Assembly (NCBI RefSeq): GCF_000708755.2
Contig: NZ_JGVU02000006.1
Coordinates: 248,001 to 312,000, forward strand
Source of the DNA: Metabacillus indicus LMG 22858
Lineage (GTDB): Bacteria > Bacillota > Bacilli > Bacillales > Bacillaceae
Reading direction: 5' to 3'
Length of the DNA: 64,000 nt
The notes beneath the pieces were generated by a model. It made no database searches. It saw nothing but the letters and a program-made list of their open reading frames with translations, and had not been told where the DNA came from. Position numbers and translations under genes: made by a program. This document shows positions 56,438-64,000 of this stretch, one piece after another. The number at the start of each line of letters is the position of its first letter. The stretch's first letter is position 1.

Positions 56438-57321
56438 AGGCAGAGTTTTCTGGCAAAAGCCGTGTGACTTCCTTCGGCAGGCAGCTGCTGCTGCTCGTTT
56501 TGCAGATTCTTCTTTCCATCGCGGTTCTTATTCTTATAGGCTCACTTCCGGTATTTATTAATGGCTTTCAATTTGATCCAGCCGGCTACGCGGAAAAGAC
56601 AGCAGAAATCGCCATGCAACTGCTCATGCTGCATGAAATGACATATGAAGGAGTGCCCATGGTGCCGATCATCGCGGAACGCGCCGGTATTACCATCCCG
56701 ATCTTCCTCGGAGGCGTTGCGGCGGCATTCTTTTTTTCGTTTGTCACAGCATACGCTGCCCTTATGCTGATGCGAAAAAACCTGAAAAAAATCACTAAAC
56801 TGCTGGGAATCCTGGAAGCCGTTCCGGATGTCATGATTTTCGTCCTTCTGCAGATAGGCGTCATTGCCTTTTTAAAAGCTACAGGCATCAAGCTTGCCCA
56901 GTTTGCAACAACAGGCTCTGAAAATCAGGCCGTCCTCCTTCCCATATTGTGCATCGCCCTGCCAGTCTCTTTTTTCCTTTCAAAAATGCTTATTCAGTAC
57001 ATAACGGAAGAGTTAGATAAGAGCTACATAGAACTGGTTCGCTCGATGGGTTTTTCCTATTCTTATATTCTGAACATGCATGTAATGAGAAACATTGCAG
57101 GCGCATTGTTCGGTTCGGCAAAAACAGTGTTCTGGTCCATGCTGTCTACCATGGCTGTTGTTGAATATCTGTTTAACTTAAACGGGTTATTGAGTTTTGT
57201 GTTCATTGCTTCGACACCTGAGGTTTTTACACTCAGCTGTATCACTCTTTTTATTCCGCTTTTCATTTTATACAGGGTTTTTGAGAGAATCAGCAGCTCT
57301 ATCAGAAAGGAAACTCAGTAA
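56431..57321 (+). CDS. DppB/OppB-like ABC transporter permease, orphan
   Basis: 296 residues, six predicted membrane helices. The diagnostic cytoplasmic loop is LDKSYIELVRSMGFSYSYIL, followed by HVMRNIAGALFGS; this is the EAA-like coupling loop of dipeptide/nickel permeases. It overlaps the zinc-finger gene by seven bases and abuts the next permease gene. No binding protein or ATPase gene is linked, which is unusual. The substrate is unknown; the sequence is diverged from canonical DppB and could serve a shared ATPase encoded elsewhere. Confidence 0.8.
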   Translation: MVEAEFSGKSRVTSFGRQLLLLVLQILLSIAVLILIGSLPVFINGFQFDPAGYAEKTAEIAMQLLMLHEMTYEGVPMVPIIAERAGITIPIFLGGVAAAFFFSFVTAYAALMLMRKNLKKITKLLGILEAVPDVMIFVLLQIGVIAFLKATGIKLAQFATTGSENQAVLLPILCIALPVSFFLSKMLIQYITEELDKSYIELVRSMGFSYSYILNMHVMRNIAGALFGSAKTVFWSMLSTMAVVEYLFNLNGLLSFVFIASTPEVFTLSCITLFIPLFILYRVFERISSSIRKETQ

Positions 57322-58320
57322 ATGATTGTCCAATTATTAAAGAAAAAGAGATTTCTGATCAGTTTTCTTTTTCTGTCTGCCCTTCTGCTTTTAAGTATTG
57401 GAAATACACTCATTAATGACGGCGAGATCCAGCAGATCAGATATGTAAAAGATTCGGATGGCGGAGTAAAACACGCTCCGCCCTACGCTCCTCTTGAAGT
57501 ATTTCTGCTGGGCTCAGACCGTTTCGGATTCGATCTTCTTCACATGATAGTGGAAGGAGCAAAGTATACAATTGGCATGACCATTCTGATTGCGCTTTTG
57601 AGGATGATTTGCTCCCTGATTTTCAGTTACTTCATCTGCTCCATGAAGCCTTTCTTTTTTAAGCTCATCAAGACTCTAAGCGAACCCTTTTCAGTCGTTC
57701 CGCAGACCATCTTTGCCTTTTTTCTTCTGCATAGTGTCCTGTGGATGCCTCCGGAAGGATTTCAGTCCACGATGTTTGAAAGAGTTGCTTTTCATACGGC
57801 TGTTCTTGTTCTGATTGCTGTCCCGTCCCTTTCGATGCAGCTTTCAGGAGAAATTCGGATGACCTTGGATGAGAGCTTTATCGAAGCCTCAAAAACGCTT
57901 GGCGGAAGAAAATCACACCTTTTCATGAAACACATCATTCCTGTCCTCTATGAACGCTGGATGCTTCTTTTTGGCCAGCAGCTCATTCAGGTGCTTCTTC
58001 TTCTTGCACATTTAGGGGTCTTTAAACTTTTTTTTGGAGGAACCGTTGTCTCGTATGGAATGGGTGGTGATCCGCCGCGGACCTTTTCCTATGAGTGGTC
58101 CGGTATGATTGGAGACAGCCTCGGCTACTTGTATGTTCAGCAATGGATTGCCCTTGTTCCCATATCTTTTTTCGCTGTCACGGCCATCTGCTTTTCTTTG
58201 ATGAATGATGCATTAAAAGAGGTTATTTTTAACGGAGACCCGAAGAGGGCACCTGACACAAGTGCTGAAGTAACGCCCGCCAGCAAGTCAGGGAGCGGCC
58301 CCTTTCACATTATTCAATAG
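57322..58320 (+). CDS. DppC/OppC-like ABC transporter permease, orphan
   Basis: 332 residues. An N-terminal helix is followed by an extracytoplasmic DGEIQQIRYVKDSDGGVKHA/PPYAPLEVFLLGSDRFGFDL segment typical of DppC ('LGTDxxGRD' is here LGSDRFGFD). Five further helices follow, and the coupling loop is LDESFIEASKTLGGRKSHLF. It starts immediately after the stop of the DppB-like gene. It should pair with that protein as a heterodimeric channel; the energising ATPases must come from another locus. Confidence 0.82.
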   Translation: MIVQLLKKKRFLISFLFLSALLLLSIGNTLINDGEIQQIRYVKDSDGGVKHAPPYAPLEVFLLGSDRFGFDLLHMIVEGAKYTIGMTILIALLRMICSLIFSYFICSMKPFFFKLIKTLSEPFSVVPQTIFAFFLLHSVLWMPPEGFQSTMFERVAFHTAVLVLIAVPSLSMQLSGEIRMTLDESFIEASKTLGGRKSHLFMKHIIPVLYERWMLLFGQQLIQVLLLLAHLGVFKLFFGGTVVSYGMGGDPPRTFSYEWSGMIGDSLGYLYVQQWIALVPISFFAVTAICFSLMNDALKEVIFNGDPKRAPDTSAEVTPASKSGSGPFHIIQ

Positions 58321-58323
58321 CGA

Positions 58324-58360
58324 AATACCCAAAGGATTTACTTTGGGTATTTGTTTTTTA
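58324..58360 (+). terminator. Terminator of the permease unit
   Basis: AATACCCAAAG and CTTTGGGTATT form an 11-bp stem with a six-base loop, then TTGTTTTTT. Confidence 0.85.
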
Positions 58361-58387
58361 ACGAGGAAGAAGAAAAAAATACTCTCT

Positions 58388-58543
58388 TTAAAATCCTTTA
58401 AAAAATGCATTGAGAACAAAAATCAAAACAAAAAAGAGAATAATAAAGAACGCCTCTGCCGTGTGTTTCTTTTCCGCTTTCTTTTGATTGATAATCTCTT
58501 TATATTTCTTATCTATGAGCCTTTTTTTATCGTTCCTTAGCAT
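58388..58543 (-). CDS. Small membrane protein, 51 residues
   Basis: The minus-strand ATG at 58541-58543 has AAGGAGAAATTT before it. The product opens MLRNDKKRLIDKKYKEIINQ, continues with a Lys-rich stretch (KKAEKKHTAEA) and then one hydrophobic helix (FFIILFFVLIFVLNAFF) and ends KGF. This is a typical layout for a tail-anchored or single-span small protein. The good ribosome site and sharp basic/hydrophobic division support a real gene. The plus-strand frame over the same bases has no ribosome site. Function unknown. Confidence 0.65.
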   Translation of the reverse strand: MLRNDKKRLIDKKYKEIINQKKAEKKHTAEAFFIILFFVLIFVLNAFFKGF

Positions 58544-58615
58544 AAATTTCTCCTTCATTCCCGTGGGAGGAAACTGGTCTGAAAGTTTTTTCTTAGATAA
58601 CGGCCTAACCTTCTT

Positions 58616-58795
58616 CTATGAATTCTTTCTTTCCTGATACCTCGGAATCAGCAAAAATCCCGCTATGAAACTAACAAACGAAGCGATTCTCACAGTATCG
58701 TACAGTTCGTGGTTTTGAAACCACAGAACATTGATTGCCATAACAATAGCACCAAGTAAAATAAGGACAGCTCCGATAAATCTCCTGGACATCAT
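58616..58795 (-). CDS. Small membrane protein, 59 residues
   Basis: The ATG at 58793-58795 follows GGGAGATGGAAA. MMSRRFIGAVLILLGAIVMA is followed by a short loop (WFQNHELYDT) and a second helix (VRIASFVSFIAGFLLIP), then a basic tail YQERKNS. The frame extends further upstream, but that part lacks a ribosome site and overlaps the fumC end. Function unknown. Confidence 0.65.
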   Translation of the reverse strand: MMSRRFIGAVLILLGAIVMAINVLWFQNHELYDTVRIASFVSFIAGFLLIPRYQERKNS

Positions 58796-58844
58796 TTTCC
58801 ATCTCCCTTCAGAAGTGATTATACACCAAGAGTAATATTTTTCC

Positions 58845-58874
58845 ATAAAAAAATACCGCTCTATTAGCGAGCGG
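58845..58874 (-). terminator. Terminator of fumC
   Basis: CCGCTC/GAGCGG stem with a seven-base loop; on the minus strand it is followed by TATTTTTTTATG, directly after the fumC stop. Confidence 0.75.
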
Positions 58875-58883
58875 CACACCTGT

Positions 58884-60269
58884 CTATTCTCCTCTAGGTC
58901 CAATCATATCAAGCGGATTCACATATTCATCAAATTCGGATGCGGTCAGAAGATTCAGCTTTACGGCTGCTTCTTTAAGCGTTATTCCCTCTTTATGGGC
59001 TTCCTTGGCAATTTTCGCTGCATTTGCATATCCGATATGAGGGTTCAAGGCCGTGACAAGCATCAGAGATTCATTCAGATTCTTCTCAATGACTGCTAAA
59101 TTTGGCTTTATGCCGATGGCACAGTGGTCGTTAAATGAGTGGATTGAATCTGATAAAAGCCTGACAGACTGCAGAAAATTATAAATGATCACCGGTTTGA
59201 ACACGTTGAGTTCAAAGTTTCCCTGACTTGCAGCAAAGCCGATTGCTGCATCGTTTCCCATCACTTGAGCGGCGACCATGGTAATGGCTTCGCTTTGAGT
59301 CGGATTGACCTTTCCGGGCATGATGGAGCTTCCTGGTTCATTTTCAGGAATGGTAATTTCGCCGATTCCGCACCGTGGTCCGCTTGAAAGCCACCTGACG
59401 TCGTTTGCAATCTTCATTAAATCGGCTGCGAGCCCCTTAAGCGCACCATGCACAAACACGATTTCATCATGGCTTGTGAGGGCGTGGAACTTATTTTCCG
59501 ACGTCTGGAATTTCGTCGCAGTATAGAGGCTTATTTCCTCAGCCACAAGCCTTCCGAAATCCGGATGCGCATTAATACCCGTCCCTACCGCCGTTCCTCC
59601 GATGGCGAGGTCGCGCATCTTTTCAACAGAAAGCCTGATCATGTCCTTGGACTTGTGAAGCATGTGAACCCAGCCGCTGATTTCCTGGCCAAGAGTAAGC
59701 GGTGTAGCATCCTGCAGATGGGTTCTACCAATCTTCACGACATCTTCATTTTCCTTTGATTTATTCAGGAGTGTCAGATAGAGTTTATCAATGGCGGGAA
59801 TAAGAGAATCAAAAACAGCAAGCACTCCTGCGACGTGCATCGCGGTAGGGAATGTGTCATTGGAGCTCTGCCCCATATTCACATCATCATTTGGATGAAC
59901 GGTCTCATCCGTTTCTCTCAGCAATTCGTTTGCCCTGTTCGCGATGACTTCATTGACGTTCATGTTGCTCTGGGTACCGCTGCCGGTCTGCCAGACAACA
60001 AGCGGAAAATGTCCGTCCAGCCTGCGGGCCAGAATATCGTCACACACCTGTACAATTGCCTGCTCTTTCGCGTCGCTCAGCATGCCAAGGCTGCTGTTCA
60101 CCTTAGCAGCACTTCTCTTTAGAATCGCAAACGCATCAATCATCTCGATCGGCATGCGCTCTGTCCCAATCTTAAAGTTTTCTTTGCTCCGCTGCGTTTG
60201 GGCACCCCAAAACTTATCAGCAGGAACCTTGATCTCACCCATTGTGTCTTTTTCAATACGAAAATCCAT
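58884..60269 (-). CDS. fumC: Class II fumarate hydratase FumC
   Basis: 461 residues, full length. Signature [19 protein letters not shown] carries the mobile catalytic loop; the active-site region also includes [28 protein letters not shown] and [16 protein letters not shown]. It interconverts fumarate and malate in the TCA cycle without an iron-sulfur cluster. Monocistronic, with GGAGGTGGAAGC before the ATG. Confidence 0.97.
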   Translation of the reverse strand: MDFRIEKDTMGEIKVPADKFWGAQTQRSKENFKIGTERMPIEMIDAFAILKRSAAKVNSSLGMLSDAKEQAIVQVCDDILARRLDGHFPLVVWQTGSGTQSNMNVNEVIANRANELLRETDETVHPNDDVNMGQSSNDTFPTAMHVAGVLAVFDSLIPAIDKLYLTLLNKSKENEDVVKIGRTHLQDATPLTLGQEISGWVHMLHKSKDMIRLSVEKMRDLAIGGTAVGTGINAHPDFGRLVAEEISLYTATKFQTSENKFHALTSHDEIVFVHGALKGLAADLMKIANDVRWLSSGPRCGIGEITIPENEPGSSIMPGKVNPTQSEAITMVAAQVMGNDAAIGFAASQGNFELNVFKPVIIYNFLQSVRLLSDSIHSFNDHCAIGIKPNLAVIEKNLNESLMLVTALNPHIGYANAAKIAKEAHKEGITLKEAAVKLNLLTASEFDEYVNPLDMIGPRGE

Positions 60270-60466
60270 GCTTCCACCTCCGTCTCTTTTTCTTTACCCT
60301 TTTTATTCAAGAAATGTTCATATAAACCTTTCATTCTCCCCATTTTCCTGCTGGATTTTTTGATAAAATAAAGAAGCAGAGGAAAATCTGCTCATATTAA
60401 AAGACCCGTATATCAAGCTTAAACCGGTTAATCAAACGTTTGTTTAAAAATAAATGAGGTGAAAAA

Positions 60467-60754
60467 ATGGGAGATATCGCTGTTATTGCTGCTGCTTTGC
60501 TTCTGTTGGTTTTTTCATTGGACTCTCTTGCAAAAATAAAACAATCCGAGAAAAAAGAAGAAGGTATTCTTAAAATCTATCTCGGATTTCTTATTCTCGC
60601 TTCAATCTCTGTTATCCCTTATAAACTATGGCAGCTAGCCGGAAGCCACCATACTCCGGACGGAATGCTGCTAACAGCGGGTTCGGCTCTTGCAGTCGTC
60701 GTTTTCATCGGACGCTTTTACTCCCGCAGAGTGAAGAGTCATAGTCATGCCTGA
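60467..60754 (+). CDS. Small membrane protein, 95 residues
   Basis: 95 residues with three predicted helices (about 2-20, 36-55, 66-84) and a His-containing tail (RRVKSHSHA). GAGGTGAAAAA precedes the ATG. A palindrome CAAACGTTTG (about 60433-60442) lies in its upstream region and could be an operator. No family was recognised and the function is unknown. It converges with the YetF-like gene across a shared terminator. Confidence 0.65.
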   Translation: MGDIAVIAAALLLLVFSLDSLAKIKQSEKKEEGILKIYLGFLILASISVIPYKLWQLAGSHHTPDGMLLTAGSALAVVVFIGRFYSRRVKSHSHA

Positions 60755-60770
60755 ACATTCAATACAATAG

Positions 60771-60799
60771 AAAGCGGGGCACTACGCCCCGCTTTTTTT
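60771..60799. terminator. Bidirectional terminator
   Basis: AAAGCGGGG/CCCCGCTTT with a short loop and T7 lies between the convergent 95-residue and YetF-like genes. Confidence 0.85.
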
Positions 60800-61471
60800 A
60801 ATATTCGCAAACAAATTCCCCTGGCTGTCCGCTTCCGCATAAAGCACATCCTTGCTCGCTGTTTTATACTGGGCCATCAGCTCATTGATCAGCCATTCTT
60901 TGGTTTGCTGTACAGACGCCAGGGCATGCTCCTTGATGTCGCCGTCAATGATGACCGCATAGGAGAGAGCATCCTGCTCCGGCTTGAGATTCAGGTCTTC
61001 AGGCGTAACCGGCCTTGCGTCAACTTTCGGAAGCACAGACAAATCCCCGCTCGGCTCCAAGATGGCGTACTCGACATCCTCCACCTTGAAATACCCCTGC
61101 ACTCTCAGCATGGATAACAGAGAATAAATGCTCATTCGGTTCTTTTTCAGCTGCTGACGGTCAATCTGCCCGTTTGAGATGACAATGGCCGGTTCTGCAT
61201 TCATTCCGTAAAACATCTTTGATAGGGATACTTTAGAAATCAGGATAATACTGATGCCAAGGATCACCATTCCAAACGCTGTTTTGAACGTATCAATGGA
61301 TACGAGCGGCTGTGCCCCCACATTTGAAAGAATAAATAGAATCGCTATTTCATAAGGTGTCAGCTGTGCAATTGATTTTTTCCCGATAAAATTGGTTACG
61401 AGCCACGTCCCGGCAATGACAATCACAGAGCGGATAATATAAATTGATAAATCTGTTAAGAAATCGCCCAT
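60782..61471 (-). CDS. YetF/DUF421 family membrane protein
   Basis: 229 residues. Three N-terminal helices precede a soluble domain. Family hallmarks are LTPYEIAILFILSNVGAQPL (the membrane part) and VISNGQIDRQQLKKNRMSIY/SLLSMLRVQGYFKVEDVEYAILEPSGDLSVL (the YetF domain). DUF421 proteins are common in spore formers and some affect germination-related envelope properties; the exact function is unsettled. It follows the DUF4363 gene by nine bases, the usual pairing. Confidence 0.88.
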   Translation of the reverse strand: MGDFLTDLSIYIIRSVIVIAGTWLVTNFIGKKSIAQLTPYEIAILFILSNVGAQPLVSIDTFKTAFGMVILGISIILISKVSLSKMFYGMNAEPAIVISNGQIDRQQLKKNRMSIYSLLSMLRVQGYFKVEDVEYAILEPSGDLSVLPKVDARPVTPEDLNLKPEQDALSYAVIIDGDIKEHALASVQQTKEWLINELMAQYKTASKDVLYAEADSQGNLFANIKKSGA

Positions 61472-61480
61472 AACATCCTC

Positions 61481-61858
61481 CTAGAACCTTGGCGTAACAG
61501 AGGTCAGATTTTCAAACAGCATCATAGAAGTTTCGCCCTCCCTGATGGCTGATTTCAAGTCTTCTTCCTTGATCGCACCCTTCAGCTGTTTCAAAGATAT
61601 ATTGAGGAGAGCCTGGTTTGTTCCTCCGCTTTTAATTGAAATAATCACCTTGCCGCGCTCCCACATGTTTTCCACGTTCTCTGCTTTTTCCGCAGCCCTT
61701 GCCCAGTCGCCTTCTCTTGATGATTTCATGACAGCGTGCAGCTCATCGTAAAACGACTCTTGCTTCTGAAAAAAAACAGCCTGCTGCCAGGCAAACAGCC
61801 CGATATAAGAAACAAACAAAATGGCAAACAGGCTGATTGAAATCCGTCTTTGCGACAT
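61481..61858 (-). CDS. DUF4363 family protein
   Basis: 125 residues: one N-terminal membrane helix (ISISLFAILFVSYIGLFAWQ) and a helical extracytoplasmic part with GDWARAAEKAENVENMWERG, the family core, and LKGAIKEEDLKSAIREGETS. It is regularly encoded next to YetF/DUF421 proteins and probably works with them at the membrane. Specific function unknown. Confidence 0.85.
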   Translation of the reverse strand: MSQRRISISLFAILFVSYIGLFAWQQAVFFQKQESFYDELHAVMKSSREGDWARAAEKAENVENMWERGKVIISIKSGGTNQALLNISLKQLKGAIKEEDLKSAIREGETSMMLFENLTSVTPRF

Positions 61859-61996
61859 ACTTGCCCCACCTTCTTTTCTTTACATTTTGGACATGTTTGG
61901 GCCCGTGTAATCAGAGAGCACATTAAAACTGTTCCTGCTGAAAAAAATTAGGTACTTTTTATATAGAAAAGTGATCTTTTTTTAATCAAATGACGT

Positions 61997-62017
61997 TTTA
62001 CCTTTTATAAAGGTAAA
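61997..62017. promoter_or_regulatory. Perfect 9-bp dyad just upstream of msrAB
   Basis: TTTACCTTT and AAAGGTAAA are separated by TAT and end 12 bases before the msrAB ATG. The right arm reaches the ribosome site (AAAGGATGGG). It could be a repressor operator or an RNA hairpin that hides the ribosome site. Confidence 0.55.
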
Positions 62018-62029
62018 GGATGGGATGAT

Positions 62030-63151
62030 ATGAAAAAACGAAATGTGAAAATCATCATGTCGATTGTGCTGATACCTAGCCTTGTCTTTGTCATGGTCAA
62101 GGGAGGCGAAGCCCTTTTTACAAGATCGACTGGAAGCACGCCGGTAAAAGCCAGTTATGAGGAAGAAGACCTTGAAGTGGCGACATTCGCAGGAGGATGC
62201 TTCTGGTGCATGGAACCGCCGTTTGAAAAGCTTGACGGGGTAGAGGACGTCATCTCCGGATATACGGGCGGTGAAGAGGAGAATCCTTCGTACAACGACG
62301 TTTCATCAGGTCAGACAGGACATGTTGAATCCGTCCAGGTTGTGTATGACCCGAAAACCATTTCCTATAAGGAGCTTCTGGACGTTTACTGGAGACAGGT
62401 AGACCCGACTGATGCGGACGGTCAGTTTGTGGACCGCGGAAAGCAGTATTCGACCGCCATCTTCTTCCACAGCGAAGAGCAGAAAAAAGAAGCGGAGTCA
62501 TCCAAAACCGCGCTTGGCGAGTCGGGACGGTTTGATAAAGAAATTGTCACACCAATACTCCCTGCCAAAACCTTTTATATGGCAGAAGAGTATCATCAGG
62601 ATTATTACAAAAAGAATGAAATCAGATATAAATACTACCGGGACAATTCAGGTAGGGATCAGTTTCTTGAAAAGGTCTGGGGGAAAAATGACGCCCAGGC
62701 TCCTGCTGATTCCGCCTACTCCAGGCCAACGGATAAGGAGCTGAAAGAAAGCCTTACAGATATCCAGTATGAAGTAACGCAAAAAGACGGCACCGAAGAA
62801 GCCTATAACAACGAATACTGGGACTTGAAGGACGACGGCATCTATGTGGACATCGTCTCAGGAGAACCTCTTTTCAGCTCAAAAGACAAGTATGATTCTA
62901 AAACCGGCTGGCCGAGCTTTACGAAGCCGCTTGTGAAAGGGAACATCATTGAGAAAGAAGACCGCAGCTTCTTCACGGTGCGGACAGAGGTCCGGAGCAA
63001 ATACGGCGATTCGCATCTCGGCCATGTTTTTGACGACGGTCCGGAACCGATAGGCCTGAGATACTGCATCAATTCCGCCGCTCTAAGGTTTGTTCCCGTA
63101 GAGGATCTTGAGCAGGAAGGGTACAGTGAATTTGCAGATTTGTTTAAGTGA
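62030..63151 (+). CDS. msrAB: Membrane-anchored MsrA-MsrB fusion, methionine sulfoxide reductase
   Basis: 373 residues. An N-terminal membrane anchor/signal (about 8-24) places the enzyme outside the membrane. MsrA (about 50-205) has the catalytic Cys in [14 protein letters not shown] and the YHQDYYKKN motif. MsrB (about 230-370) has [25 protein letters not shown] and the catalytic Cys in [13 protein letters not shown]. The fusion repairs both S- and R-methionine sulfoxides in exported proteins. No zinc-binding CXXC pairs are seen in the MsrB half. Monocistronic. Confidence 0.95.
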   Translation: MKKRNVKIIMSIVLIPSLVFVMVKGGEALFTRSTGSTPVKASYEEEDLEVATFAGGCFWCMEPPFEKLDGVEDVISGYTGGEEENPSYNDVSSGQTGHVESVQVVYDPKTISYKELLDVYWRQVDPTDADGQFVDRGKQYSTAIFFHSEEQKKEAESSKTALGESGRFDKEIVTPILPAKTFYMAEEYHQDYYKKNEIRYKYYRDNSGRDQFLEKVWGKNDAQAPADSAYSRPTDKELKESLTDIQYEVTQKDGTEEAYNNEYWDLKDDGIYVDIVSGEPLFSSKDKYDSKTGWPSFTKPLVKGNIIEKEDRSFFTVRTEVRSKYGDSHLGHVFDDGPEPIGLRYCINSAALRFVPVEDLEQEGYSEFADLFK

Positions 63152-63160
63152 AAAAACTCA

Positions 63161-63196
63161 AAAAAACTTCAGCCCGCGGGCTGAAGTTTTATTTTT
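63161..63196. terminator. Bidirectional terminator after msrAB
   Basis: ACTTCAGCCC/GGGCTGAAGT is an almost loopless palindrome around CGCG with A6 on the left and TTTTATTTTTTT on the right, shared with the convergent kinase gene. Confidence 0.85.
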
Positions 63197-63197
63197 T

Positions 63198-64000
63198 TTA
63201 AAGGACGGTCACTTTCGTTCCTTTTCCGACTTCACTTTCCATTTTAAATTCGCCATTGTGCTCTGTAATGATTTTATTGCTGATTGTAAGCCCGAGGCCT
63301 ATTCCCTTTTCTTTGGTCGTAAAGAACGGCGTCCCCAGCTTTTTCAGTCTTTTTTCATCGATGCCTGCCCCGTTATCTTCGAACGTAAGCTTATAAAGAG
63401 CGCCGTCTATGCTGCACCCGCGGATCTTCAAAGTGCCTCCATCAGACATGGCTTCAATGGCATTTTTCATGACATTGATAAACACTTGTTTCATTTGGTT
63501 TCGTTCACATTCAATGAGCGATTCCTCCGCATCAAATGCCGTTTCAATACGAACATCTCTCAAAGCTGCTTCCGGATTAAGCAGAATAACGGTATCCTTC
63601 ACAAGCTGCACGAGATTTGTCCGCTCTTTCAGATGAATGGCCTGCGGTCTTGCAAGGGCCATAAACTCATTCACAATCTGTTCAATCCGGCTTAATTCAT
63701 CGATAATGACATTCTGGTACGTCTGATCTTCTTCATCTCTGTTCTTTTCAGTCAAAAGTTTAAAGAAGCCTTTTATCGAGGTCAGGGGATTCCGGATTTC
63801 GTGGGCGACTCCTGCTGCAAGCTCCCCGAGGACCGTCAGCTTTTCATAATTTTTAATGTATTCTTCTACTTTCCGTTTTTCCGTAATGTCCCTTGAAATA
63901 AACACAATGCTTTCCGGTTCGCCTTTTTGGTTCATGACAGCCATCCCTCTGCCTTCAAAGAGCATGGCTTGTCCGGATCGGCTGATTTTATGATAAGGAA
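63198..64000 (-). CDS. PAS-domain sensor histidine kinase, C-terminal part (5' end outside window)
   Basis: The frame is open to the right edge, so the N-terminus is missing; about 267 residues are visible. They begin with the end of a PAS domain (KGEPESIVFISRDITEKRKV), then HisKA GELAAGVAHEIRNPLTSIKG, and HATPase with NAIEAM, DNGAGI and GIGLGLTISNKII. The HEIRNPLT phospho-acceptor box and the short spacing are like those of the sporulation kinases and ComP/KinE-type cytosolic kinases. No response regulator is visible nearby. Confidence 0.88.
   Translation of the reverse strand, partial: PYHKISRSGQAMLFEGRGMAVMNQKGEPESIVFISRDITEKRKVEEYIKNYEKLTVLGELAAGVAHEIRNPLTSIKGFFKLLTEKNRDEEDQTYQNVIIDELSRIEQIVNEFMALARPQAIHLKERTNLVQLVKDTVILLNPEAALRDVRIETAFDAEESLIECERNQMKQVFINVMKNAIEAMSDGGTLKIRGCSIDGALYKLTFEDNGAGIDEKRLKKLGTPFFTTKEKGIGLGLTISNKIITEHNGEFKMESEVGKGTKVTVL

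Noticed and set aside
58343-58540. Plus-strand 65-codon ORF
   Set aside because: It overlaps a terminator, has no ribosome site and is antisense to the better-supported 51-residue gene.

Overview
The window is chromosomal DNA of a low-GC Firmicute of the Bacillaceae. The evidence is the set of control systems and gene neighbourhoods: SAM (S-box) riboswitches before metNPQ, a T-box before a methionyl-tRNA synthetase, a hutPHUIG operon with a HutP-type attenuator, htrB divergent from cssRS, a WapA-type RHS toxin, and strong GGAGG ribosome sites. No rRNA, tRNA, CRISPR array or intact insertion sequence was found. The species cannot be named from the sequence alone.

Left part (1-11 kb). A methionine ABC importer operon (metN-metP-metQ, then an M20 peptidase cut by the window edge) reads leftward behind two complete SAM riboswitches in series. 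A DUF4395 membrane protein lies beyond it. To the right an alpha/beta hydrolase reads rightward behind a divergent S-box-like element with its own terminator, followed by a small AAA/ABC-type ATPase and a YciI-like protein. A very large secreted GH16 beta-glucanase with glucan-binding and Ig-like modules, preceded by a probable CcpA site, fills 6.4-11 kb.

Accessory island (11.2-26.3 kb). An 8.4-kb WapA/RHS polymorphic toxin gene ends in a HINT protease and a GIY-YIG-like nuclease tip, followed one base later by an Imm26-type immunity gene. Around it are immunity-like genes and wreckage: a DUF2185/Imm33 protein, a zinc-ribbon protein, a SUKH (SMI1/KNR4) C-terminal remnant, three unrecognised small proteins, a frameshifted remnant, a YolD remnant and an ArdC-like antirestriction remnant next to a block of long inverted repeats. 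It looks like a toxin-immunity region reshaped by recombination and by decay of a plasmid or ICE-like element.

Middle (26.4-41.6 kb). A T-box leader with an AUG specifier controls a second-type MetRS with two zinc knuckles. A leftward operon encodes a MacA/MacB-like efflux system (adaptor, ATPase, permease), a small Met/Pro/Gly-rich membrane protein and a two-component system whose regulator probably binds an 11-bp direct repeat before the operon. Seven exact-period 53-bp repeats separate it from a siroheme-reductase-like gene and the histidine-utilisation operon hutPHUIG. A small XRE regulator/membrane protein pair follows.

Right part (41.6-64 kb). This holds a secreted subtilisin-family protease with a PA domain, a MurE-like ligase lacking the usual DNPR motif, the secretion-stress module htrB/cssRS with three 122-bp hairpin repeats between the divergent genes, a RibD-C reductase, a NUDIX hydrolase, an acyl-CoA carboxylase beta/acyl-CoA ligase pair behind a TetR-type palindrome, a zinc-finger protein coupled to two orphan DppB/DppC permeases, fumarase, small membrane proteins, a YetF/DUF4363 pair, a membrane-anchored MsrA-MsrB fusion and a PAS histidine kinase cut by the right edge. 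Methionine is a recurring theme: uptake, SAM sensing, tRNA charging and sulfoxide repair are all present.
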